Part shown: positions 52,815 to 61,034 of the stretch, piece by piece
Layout: every line of letters begins with the position of its first letter
Position numbering within the stretch: position 1 is the stretch's first letter
Assembly: GCF_037478005.1 (NCBI RefSeq)
Contig: NZ_CP144164.1
Span: 3,162,001 to 3,226,000 of the forward strand
Reading direction: 5' to 3'
From: Alteromonas sp. M12
GTDB lineage: Bacteria > Pseudomonadota > Gammaproteobacteria > Enterobacterales > Alteromonadaceae
Length of the DNA: 64,000 bases
Notes under the pieces: model-generated
Database searches by the model: none
The model's input: only the letters and a program-made list of their open reading frames with translations
Told to the model about the DNA's origin: nothing
Made by a program: the position numbers and the translations under genes

Positions 52815-54173
52815 TTAATTTGAAAATAGTTCACTGCTTACTGTGTATGTCTGATTTTCCTTATGATTTTCATCAGTGACCAACACCTGCAAATTAACAA
52901 ACCAGTGACGGACATCCAAAGGAAGTGCATCAAAGGTTGCAATATATTGCCCGGGTATCGAACTAGGCGTCACTAAGTTAGTGTCAGCTTGAGTCCATGA
53001 GGCGTTACCTGTATGTCCTTGGTCTGCTGTATAGTGAATTGTCGCTTTAGCGACTTGATAATCTTTGTTATCTAAATTGATCGAAAATTCAGCTTGAGCT
53101 TTGCCAGAGTTGAGCTGTTTAACTGAAAGCGATTTAGCCCAGACTGTGCCTTGACGCACAATCTGTCTAGCAAAAAGATAGGATTCAGGCTGATCCCAAC
53201 CAAGCTTGTGTCCATGCCTAATTCCCGGCTTGATACTCACTGAATAATCACCGCTTAGTTGCTGATATGTACTCGCCTGCGCATCGAGTGCAAAATGTTT
53301 GTCGTCACGCCATGTCAACCAAAGAGAAGGTTGACGATAATTGCTTATGCGATGTCCGGGCTCCCATGTATTTTGGTATGCAGAATTTCCCATTAAGGCT
53401 TGCTGATATTGATTCTGCATCCCATCAAGAAAACCGCAACCATATATGGGGATAGAAAAGTCGAAGCTACCGTCAAATCCCATGACGGTTGAAGTAATGA
53501 CCCCGCCCCAAGATATTCCGGTCAGGCCAATATGTTGCTTATCAATATCCGCTTGTGCGGTCAAAAAGTGTTTAGCTCGAATTACCGCCGACACAGCATG
53601 AAACATCCATTGATCTTGCAGTGGTTTATCAAAATCAGCATAAATACCTTGTCTGGAGGGGCCCGAACTTTGATGTTTCTGCCACCTCAAGGTGTCGTTG
53701 ACTTTTGCGCTTTTAAGGTCATCTACTGGAATGTCAGTTTGTCCTTCCACGGCAATGGAAATTGCCGCAAACCCAGCTTCATTCCACTTTTCAACCCATT
53801 CTTTAAATGCCGTGCCTCCGCCGCCATGAACTAAAACCATGGCAGGAATTTTACCCGTTGCGGTAAATAACGGAACTTTGGGTAGATTATAAAGAGCAAA
53901 AATCTGAGTCGGCTGAGTAACGCCACTTGCAGTGGTAATTGGCTCTCCTGCTATATATAGTTCGGTCATCCCATCTTCTCGACGTTCCGAAGATAGCACT
54001 TTCACCTCATTGTCAGCTGCTAACTGAGAAAAGTGCGCCTCTATTTGCTGCCTTGTTTTGAGCGGTTTAGATTTGACTGGCTTAGTTGTAACCTCCTCGG
54101 AAACGGGCAACGCACACCCGTTTAGCAGGCCGATAGATAAAATTATAATGGGTAAAAATGTAAATTTATTCAT
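52815..54173 (-). CDS. alpha/beta-hydrolase lipoprotein, putative carbohydrate esterase
   Basis: A 452-residue lipoprotein with signal peptide ending LLNGC. The hydrolase core has AMVLVHGGGGTAFKEWVEKW (oxyanion region), GLTGISWGGVITSTVMG with the nucleophile Ser, TWRDDKHF with the Asp, and GIRHGHKLGWD with the catalytic His. The C-terminal 100 residues form a beta-rich part of unknown role. It resembles acetyl-xylan-esterase/dienelactone-hydrolase-type proteins found in polysaccharide loci. Natural fucans are often acetylated, so deacetylation of the polymer is inferred. It lies 18 bases after the exported glycosidase gene. Confidence 0.75.
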   Translation of the reverse strand: MNKFTFLPIIILSIGLLNGCALPVSEEVTTKPVKSKPLKTRQQIEAHFSQLAADNEVKVLSSERREDGMTELYIAGEPITTASGVTQPTQIFALYNLPKVPLFTATGKIPAMVLVHGGGGTAFKEWVEKWNEAGFAAISIAVEGQTDIPVDDLKSAKVNDTLRWQKHQSSGPSRQGIYADFDKPLQDQWMFHAVSAVIRAKHFLTAQADIDKQHIGLTGISWGGVITSTVMGFDGSFDFSIPIYGCGFLDGMQNQYQQALMGNSAYQNTWEPGHRISNYRQPSLWLTWRDDKHFALDAQASTYQQLSGDYSVSIKPGIRHGHKLGWDQPESYLFARQIVRQGTVWAKSLSVKQLNSGKAQAEFSINLDNKDYQVAKATIHYTADQGHTGNASWTQADTNLVTPSSIPGQYIATFDALPLDVRHWFVNLQVLVTDENHKENQTYTVSSELFSN

Positions 54174-54191
54174 AGCTCAACAGATATCAAA

Positions 54192-55391
54192 TTAATGCCA
54201 TTTAATCGTGCTTTCTTTCGTTTCTATATTCACAGTTACCGAAGCATGTTCGAATTCCCGAGAATAAGTCCAGCCGATTTTTTTCCCATCGTTTAATGGC
54301 GCACCTAGCTTACGATCAAATTCTGGGTACCACTTAAGTGCACCATGGTGGGCTCGGTAACCCCAAGTGTAATTAAAGTATGAGTAGCGCTGAGCAACCA
54401 CTAAAAAGCACGCCAGAGGGAAATCAATGGCTTTTTTAGCTAATTCATATAACTCTTCTTCTGACTTTTTCATCATCTGACGCTCAGTAAAGTTAAATCC
54501 AGGCCAAGCTTTAAAAATAACAATTTTGCCTGCATTTGCGGCTTCCATCATGCGCTCCATATCCAATTGGATCATTTCCTTTGAACGACTTTGGAATTGA
54601 TCAAAGTGTTCGGTAATGACTCCGTTGGTATGGGGAAGGTAACGTAAACCACCATCTTCCCAGCCTTGGGGAATCGAACGGATGCCGTTATAGATAAGAA
54701 GCTTATCCGCTCCAAGTTTAGCAGTGGTTTGATCTAACAAGGTGATGACACCTGCTTCGATTGCCTTAAAACGTTCCTCCCCAAGGCGTTTCGCAGTTGC
54801 CTCGGGGCGAATTGAAATTTGTGGTAAAGCGTCAATAAACACGCCATCTAAGTCACCCTCTTCAATGGCATCGTTGGCAACATTTACCCACCAATTACGT
54901 ACCTGTGGGTTAGATAAATCGTACTTTTTCAAATAATCGCGTTTAAGATCTAGTTCACCGTCTTTGTTTTTAATAGCACCGTCTTTAATTTTTGAAAAAG
55001 TCTCATGGGCATCGTATAAAGAATAATCAAGTAAACCATTCCAATAAAAAAGTACTTTCATATTAGGGTTGAGCTGTTTTAGTGCTTTCGCTCCAGCAAT
55101 AATACCTTTTTCGGAACTACCATATTTCTTTATTGCATGGCCTTTTTCTAGTGTGACAAAGTCGTAATGACTAGCAATAAACTGGTTTTCTTGGTGACTG
55201 AGTTCGCCATTAGTGCGTCCAAAATGAGCATAAACAGGAACCCTGTCCCAATTAAATTCGGGATAAGCGCTATTAACCTGCGACGGTGGACTCTTGTCCG
55301 ATAAATTAGCAGCAATTCCTTCAGGAGCCAGGCTAGTTAACAATGTTGCTGTCAACACAAGGCCGATTAAAGTTGATATTTTAGTGTTCAT
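54192..55391 (-). CDS. exported putative glycoside hydrolase (TIM-barrel type, GHL15-like)
   Basis: A 399-residue protein with signal peptide (LIGLVLTATLLTSLAPEGIA). The pattern of the mature part fits a TIM barrel of a hypothetical glycosyl hydrolase group: VPVYAHFGRTNGELSHQENQ, HYDFVTLEKGHAIKKY, KVLFYWNGLLDYSLYDAHET, DLDGVFIDALPQISIRPEAT, and GVITEHFDQFQ. The two acidic positions in DLDGVFID and TEHFD could be catalytic. I cannot place it in a numbered family by eye. Its position beside esterase, sulfatases and fucosidase suggests it cuts a fucose-rich polymer. The ATG at 55391 is preferred over 55415. Confidence 0.6.
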   Translation of the reverse strand: MNTKISTLIGLVLTATLLTSLAPEGIAANLSDKSPPSQVNSAYPEFNWDRVPVYAHFGRTNGELSHQENQFIASHYDFVTLEKGHAIKKYGSSEKGIIAGAKALKQLNPNMKVLFYWNGLLDYSLYDAHETFSKIKDGAIKNKDGELDLKRDYLKKYDLSNPQVRNWWVNVANDAIEEGDLDGVFIDALPQISIRPEATAKRLGEERFKAIEAGVITLLDQTTAKLGADKLLIYNGIRSIPQGWEDGGLRYLPHTNGVITEHFDQFQSRSKEMIQLDMERMMEAANAGKIVIFKAWPGFNFTERQMMKKSEEELYELAKKAIDFPLACFLVVAQRYSYFNYTWGYRAHHGALKWYPEFDRKLGAPLNDGKKIGWTYSREFEHASVTVNIETKESTIKWH

Positions 55392-55874
55392 TTGTGACCT
55401 ATATTTAGAAACCAATGCGCATAACTCGTTTGCTATGAATACCTGATGAAGTGGTATACAAATATGCTAGGTAGATAACATTTATTAAACGACTATTAAC
55501 AGTAGCCGCTCTGACAAACCTACTTATTGGCTAGTCTGTTATACAAAAAATTAACATACACGATATATTTCATATACTCAATTTAATTTCATATTTGAAA
55601 ATTAATTAAGTATATAAAATCCATGAGCAAACTAATGATTTAAAAATGGAGAAATAAAACAAATAATTGACAAAAAAATAACATTAGAATATATTTTAAA
55701 TACAATTTATTGTTTTATATTTAAAATATAGCGACGTTTTAGAATCTAAATAGAATTTATCTGAGAGAGTCAATCCTTTCCATTGGGCATAGCAGATACT
55801 TTTAGCTTTCAATGATAATAAGAATGACAACCCAAACCTGCCTGAACATCACTAATATGCAAGAGGTAATTACA
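55392..55874. promoter_or_regulatory. divergent control region of the fucan island
   Basis: A 483-base, very AT-rich gap between the minus-strand glycosidase and the plus-strand sulfatase. It holds an imperfect 44-base palindrome, with arms at 55572-55590 (ATATACTCAATTTAATTTC) and 55597-55615, that could bind a regulator. No protein gene is supported. An upstream in-frame extension of the sulfatase (from 55812) is not needed. Confidence 0.45.
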
Positions 55875-57455
55875 ATGCGTCTAAACACTGTCCAGCTATT
55901 AAAGTGTTTATCTTTTGTGTCACTACTTACAGTTAATACATCGGCGTATGCCCTATCCTCGCAACCAGATGGATTGCAAACGGTGGATACTGCAAACAAA
56001 CAACCAAATATTATTTTCATTTTTACCGATGACCAACGCTTTAATTCACTGACCATGACTGGCGATCCTCTATCGCCAACCGAACATATTGACCAATTGG
56101 CTAAAGAAGGGGTTTTCTTCGATAACGCCTTCATTACCAGCCCTATTTGTGGACCAAGCAGAGCAAACATGTTCACTGGTCAATGGGAACGTAAAAACAA
56201 AATTGGTTTTCACACTCGATCTCATAACGTTATTACAAAAGAGGTTTTTGATAACAGTTGGTTAATGCAGCTTAAAAAGCAAGGTTACTCCACTGCTTTT
56301 ATTGGCAAGCATCATACGAAAATAGCAGATAAAAACGACACGCCTTTACGTGAAAATATCGATTTTGCATACTTTGGGAATGGCCATTTGGGCTTTCACT
56401 TCAAACCTAAGTTTAAAGCCTTCTCAAACTTAAAAAACAAAACACAAGTTGAAGGCTTAATGGAGGCCACTAAAGCTTATTTATCTCAAAACAAAGACTT
56501 TGACTACTTTTATGAAAATGCCCATCCTTCAATTAAAAATAGCATTCAACCTAGGGATCCTAAAAAGCCTTTTGCCGCATGGATTAACTTTAATCTACCC
56601 CATGCATCCAGCATCGGCACCATGGGTAGCCTAGAGAGTGATCCATTAATTTATAAAACCCTATTTCAAGATAAAATCGATGAAATAGAGCTACCTGCTG
56701 GCTATCCTGTGCCTATTAGTTTGCCGAAAGAGGTATATGGTACCCGTGACTTAATGAAATATTATGTCACTAGTAATAAGAAAAAATTGTTAAACGACAA
56801 ATTAAAAATGGCGCGTGCGGTATATGCCATGGACCTATTTGTCGGTGAACTGCGTCAACAGTTAAAGAGAATGGGTGAAGATCAAAATACCATCATCGTT
56901 TTTGCTTCAGATAATGGCTTGTTACTTGGCGAGCATGGGCTAGGTGGAAAAACCATTTTGTATGACGAGTCTGTGCACGTTCCTCTTATTATCTACTCTC
57001 CGTTTTTTGACACTAATACTCAAGGTAAGCACATCGATGAATTAGTCGTTGGGCAAGATATCGTGGCAACGCTTTTAGATATGGCTGGTGCAAATGTCCC
57101 TTCTTCTTATCAAGGTGAAAGTCTAGTTCCATTGATAGAAGGAACAAAAACAGAATCGCCATGGAGACAAGATGTTTTTCTTGAAAACTTGTTTACCGAC
57201 CAAGGCTACCCACGACAAGAGGGTGTGCGTGATAAGAAATTTAAATACATTCGCTCGTTTAGTAAAAAACAAGACAGAATGAAATATTTACCGGCGCGGT
57301 CTTTTACTACCAATGAAGAACCCATTTATGAAGAGTTGTTTGATATCGTTTCGGATCCTAACGAACTAACTAACCTTGCTAATGATCCTAAATATGCAAA
57401 AGAGCTTGAATACTATCGAGATCGAGCTCAAACATTGGTAAAAGAACTTTACTAA
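55875..57455 (+). CDS. exported sulfatase (S1 family)
   Basis: A 526-residue type I sulfatase with signal peptide. PNIIFIFTDDQRFNSLT gives the first metal-binding Asp pair. CGPSRANMFTGQWE holds Cys92 in the C-x-P-S-R motif, which must be turned into formylglycine for activity. FIGKHHTK carries the Lys-His substrate pair, and VFASDNGLLLGEHGLGGKTI the second metal site. It removes sulfate from a sulfated glycan, here most likely a fucan. The chosen ATG is at 55875 with GAGG upstream. No sulfatase-maturating enzyme is encoded in the window. Confidence 0.92.
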   Translation: MRLNTVQLLKCLSFVSLLTVNTSAYALSSQPDGLQTVDTANKQPNIIFIFTDDQRFNSLTMTGDPLSPTEHIDQLAKEGVFFDNAFITSPICGPSRANMFTGQWERKNKIGFHTRSHNVITKEVFDNSWLMQLKKQGYSTAFIGKHHTKIADKNDTPLRENIDFAYFGNGHLGFHFKPKFKAFSNLKNKTQVEGLMEATKAYLSQNKDFDYFYENAHPSIKNSIQPRDPKKPFAAWINFNLPHASSIGTMGSLESDPLIYKTLFQDKIDEIELPAGYPVPISLPKEVYGTRDLMKYYVTSNKKKLLNDKLKMARAVYAMDLFVGELRQQLKRMGEDQNTIIVFASDNGLLLGEHGLGGKTILYDESVHVPLIIYSPFFDTNTQGKHIDELVVGQDIVATLLDMAGANVPSSYQGESLVPLIEGTKTESPWRQDVFLENLFTDQGYPRQEGVRDKKFKYIRSFSKKQDRMKYLPARSFTTNEEPIYEELFDIVSDPNELTNLANDPKYAKELEYYRDRAQTLVKELY

Positions 57456-57505
57456 GAATGCATATACACCTTCACCAGTATTTAGTCGGCCAATAAGAAG
57501 TTGAA

Positions 57506-59332
57506 ATGTTAATTATCAATAGGATATTTCGTTGTATTTTGCTCAGTAGCATAATTTTAGGGTGCGTTGGTTGCAGTGTTTCGGGTAAACAAGAGCGTAA
57601 TTATCCGCAACAAAATTGGGTTGTGCTCCACATTAATTCAACTAAAAATCTTGATGATTTATCCTTCCTTGCTAAGCACAAAGGTAAATTTGTACTGCAA
57701 TTAGTAAGCAATGATATTGTAGAAGCGGCTGTCAGCAATATAGAGGTTAACGGCCAAAAACTGCACGAAAAGTTGCAGCTAAAATACACCATAGAATCTG
57801 GCTATGTTTATGAGTTTAGCGATCCAATAACCTTGCAGGCTCAAACCCACTACACACTATCACTATCCACTTCAATTAACGTCAAACAAATTAGAATTGT
57901 TCCCCACCGCTCCAACCCAATAGGTACCGGAAAGTACTACAATCAATGGCTGAATATGCACCAGTCACCGGAAAAACAACAGGCATTGCGTTGGTTTAAA
58001 GAAGCGCGCTTTGGCATGTTTATTCATTGGGGGTTGTATTCACAAGCCGGTGGCATTTGGAAAGGCACGCAGATAGAAGACTCTCCCTATCCAGGTCCTC
58101 GTGTTGCAGAGTGGCTAATGTCGCCCTTCAGAATACCTCGCGCAGAATATCAACAGCTGGCGAGTACTTTTAACCCTGACAAATCCTTTGCGCAAAATTT
58201 TGCACAACTGGCCAAGAAAGCTGGCATGAAATACCTCGTTATTACCTCTAAGCATCACGATGGCTTTGCCCTTTACGACTCAGCAGTGTCCGATTACGAT
58301 ATTGTTGATGCAACGCCCTATCAAGGCGATCTAATCAAAGAGCTGTATCAGGCATGCTTAGCTGAAGGAATAGAGTTTGGTGTTTACTATTCCCATGGCA
58401 ACGATTGGTTTGACGGGACAGATGGCAACTACGCAAACGTTAAAAAACAAAACGACAAATTAGGAATTTATACCCATGCACAAGGTAAGAACCTATGGGA
58501 TCCTAGTTCGAATACCCATGCAGAGTACTTAAGCAACAAAGCTTACCCGCAAATTAAAGAATTACTCACCTTATTGCCTAAACTACGGTTAATTTGGTTT
58601 GATGGCGATGGTTTCATTACCGAAAAGCAAGCTTTTGAGTTTTACAAATTAGTCTACGATAACAATCCCAATGTGTTAGTGAGTCGTCGTGTTGGTTATC
58701 AATTTGGTGACTACCTTGATGCTGGCGATAATGTCATTCCCTCCGCATCCGAAAAGATGGAAAAACAGTGGGAAACGGTTGGCACCACCAACAACTCTTG
58801 GGGCTTTAAAGCTTATGACGACGATTGGAAAAGCACCAAAGAATTGCTTTATTATTTTATCGATATTCTATCCAAAGGCGGTAATTATTTGCTCAATATT
58901 GGGCCAGATGGAGAGGGCAAAATTCCCCAGCAAAGTGCCCAACGTCTAACGGAGATGGGTCAGTGGATAGGAACCAATAGCGATGCCATATTTGGCACAA
59001 CACGCTGGGACATCAGTTATGAAGGCGCTAACGAAACCTTATTATCGGGAACCGGTCATCGCGCAAAATCAGGCTTTAACCGTCAATTCACCCATAAAGA
59101 CTTTTGGTTTACGGCAAAACAAAACAAAGTATATGCAATGTCGTTAATGCCGCCGCAGGACAGCATAGAAATACTTTCTTTGGGCAAAGGCAGCGGACAT
59201 ATAGACGCGGTTAGATTACTCGGCAGTACTCAAAAACTATCTTGGAAACAAACTGATCACGCCCTTGTTATCGATGCCCGTGATTGGCAAAAGGCTGAAA
59301 ATGGATTTGCTGTAGAGATCATTTTCAAATAA
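57506..59332 (+). CDS. alpha-L-fucosidase, GH29
   Basis: A 608-residue lipoprotein (signal ends LGCVGC) with an extra N-terminal domain of about 140 residues before the catalytic domain. The GH29 barrel begins RWFKEARFGMFIHWGLYSQA; MKYLVITSKHHDGFALYDSA follows; LRLIWFDGDGF contains the likely catalytic Asp nucleophile. DILSKGGNYLLNIGPDGEG is also typical, and a beta-sandwich part ends the protein. It removes terminal alpha-L-fucose. It lies 50 bases after the sulfatase, in the same direction, so desulfation and defucosylation are coupled. Confidence 0.93.
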   Translation: MLIINRIFRCILLSSIILGCVGCSVSGKQERNYPQQNWVVLHINSTKNLDDLSFLAKHKGKFVLQLVSNDIVEAAVSNIEVNGQKLHEKLQLKYTIESGYVYEFSDPITLQAQTHYTLSLSTSINVKQIRIVPHRSNPIGTGKYYNQWLNMHQSPEKQQALRWFKEARFGMFIHWGLYSQAGGIWKGTQIEDSPYPGPRVAEWLMSPFRIPRAEYQQLASTFNPDKSFAQNFAQLAKKAGMKYLVITSKHHDGFALYDSAVSDYDIVDATPYQGDLIKELYQACLAEGIEFGVYYSHGNDWFDGTDGNYANVKKQNDKLGIYTHAQGKNLWDPSSNTHAEYLSNKAYPQIKELLTLLPKLRLIWFDGDGFITEKQAFEFYKLVYDNNPNVLVSRRVGYQFGDYLDAGDNVIPSASEKMEKQWETVGTTNNSWGFKAYDDDWKSTKELLYYFIDILSKGGNYLLNIGPDGEGKIPQQSAQRLTEMGQWIGTNSDAIFGTTRWDISYEGANETLLSGTGHRAKSGFNRQFTHKDFWFTAKQNKVYAMSLMPPQDSIEILSLGKGSGHIDAVRLLGSTQKLSWKQTDHALVIDARDWQKAENGFAVEIIFK

Positions 59333-59345
59333 CCCTAATTGGCCT

Positions 59346-59364
59346 ACACATCGACAAGATGTGT
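59346..59364 (+). terminator. weak hairpin after the GH29 gene
   Basis: ACACATC-GACAA-GATGTGT followed by TTTAATTAA. It may attenuate transcription between the fucosidase and the second sulfatase. Confidence 0.4.
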
Positions 59365-59475
59365 TTAATTAACGCCTTTGTTTTTAGACAGAAAACATAG
59401 ATCAACAATTGAGCTGATAACAAATGAAAAAGCGTTATCTCGTAGTGACATATACGAACGTAAGGAGCTTTCATT

Positions 59476-60987
59476 TTGAAAAAATTTAATTTCTTCAATA
59501 TTTCATTTTTGATATTATTTTTTTCGCAATCAACAGCTTTATTGGCAGTTACTGCTACCCCATCAACTAAAACAGACCTTCCTCCTAATATTGTGTTTTT
59601 AATGACGGACGATCAGCGTTGGGACACTATAGGTAGCTATGGTAGTAAAGATGCAATTACTCCCAATATTGATAAGCTTGCCGCTCAAGGAGTTAGTTTT
59701 GACAATGCCTATCATGCTGTAGCTATTTGCATGCCAAGTAGAACGACGATTTTCACCGGACGTTATTTTTCAGATCATCGTGTAGGTTTCACCTACCCTT
59801 ATAATCGCACATTACCTGCAACAGAGTTTGCCCAAAGCTATCCAGCGCTGATGAAAGCAGCAGGCTATCGCACAGGGTTTGTTGGTAAGTTTGGCGTTAG
59901 CTTAGAAGCATTACCCGAAACCGTTGCCGACCACTTTGACTTTTATGCAGGTATTTCAACAACAAGTAAAAAAGGCCCTCACTTTCCTAAAAGTGATAAA
60001 AAGCTAGCTCATATCTATCGTAAGGATCGTAACCCTAAAGAGCGAACGTTGATTAAAGGGGATGCAATGATCCGGTTTTTAGAAACGCAGCCGAAGGGTC
60101 AATCTTTTAGCCTTTCAGTCAGTTTCGATGCGGTCAAGAATGACCGTGATACTGACATGTATGGTCCACATGTTGAACTGTTTAAAGACAAGAAAATGCA
60201 GGTACCTGCTAATTGGGTAGAAGGCAAAAATGACCAGTTGCCTAAAGTATTGGATTATAGCCGCAGCACCTACCTTCACATGCAACGGACATCCACGCCT
60301 GAACTTTACCAAACACTTGCTTGACGCTTTGCAGTGCAGAGTTATAGTGTAGATGAGCAAGTTCGTCGTTTAGTCGCTAAATTAGAAGAGCTTGACCTAC
60401 TAGATAACACAATCATCATTTACACCAGTGACAACGGACGTTACCACGGTTCACGTGGGCTTTACGACAAAGCGATTCAATACGATGAAGCCATTAAACA
60501 ACCACTGATTGTATTTGATGGAAGAGCCTCTAAAGAAAACCATGGTCGTAGGATTGATGCCATGGTTTCGTCTGCAGATATTGCCCCCACGATTTTGTCT
60601 TTGGCAGGTTTAGACATACCGCCGGTAATGAAAGGTCATGACTTAAGTCCACTCATGGAGGGTAAGCAAGACATGACAAAATGGCGGGAAGGCGTTTTGA
60701 CAGAGAACTTTTTTATTCAGGAGCTGTTAAGAACCAAAGGAAAGCAGGTTGAAGCCAAGAATAATGAAGTTATAAAAAATAATCGCTCTTATCGTAGCCG
60801 TGGGATACGAACAAAACAGTATCAGTATTTTGAGTATTTCGAACATTCGCCAGTAATTGAGGAGCTTTACGAGCTAGCAAATGACCCTGATGAGCAAAAC
60901 AACCTCGTATCTGATCCAAATTACAAATCGACTTTAGCAGAAATGCGGAAAAAGACGGCACAACTTTATGCACAAGCTCTTCAGTAA
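59476..60987 (+). pseudogene. second exported sulfatase, interrupted by an in-frame TGA
   Basis: A sulfatase reading frame starts at a TTG (59476) after AAGGAG and carries a signal peptide, PNIVFLMTDDQRWDTIGSYG (metal Asp pair) and CMPSRTTIFTGRYF (formylglycine Cys at residue 85). It hits TGA at 60322-60324. The same frame continues without shift for another 217 codons or more, with VDEQVRRLVAKLEELDLLDN, TIIIYTSDNGRYHGSRGLYD and a normal C-terminus ending at 60987. The two halves together make a complete sulfatase of about 503 codons. A single base change (for example CGA to TGA) explains it: recent inactivation or a base-call error. The sequence alone cannot tell which. Confidence 0.85.
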
Positions 60988-61034
60988 TGCAGCGAGTAGA
61001 CACCAATTGCAAAATATATTGATAGGAACGTTTA

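Noticed and set aside
55812..55874. Longer N-terminus for the first sulfatase
   Set aside because: The extension precedes a proper signal peptide starting at 55875 with GAGG upstream; it would mask export.
60322..60324. Selenocysteine or programmed recoding at the sulfatase TGA
   Set aside because: No conserved Cys expected at this position in sulfatases and no obvious selenocysteine element seen; a point mutation or sequencing error is simpler.
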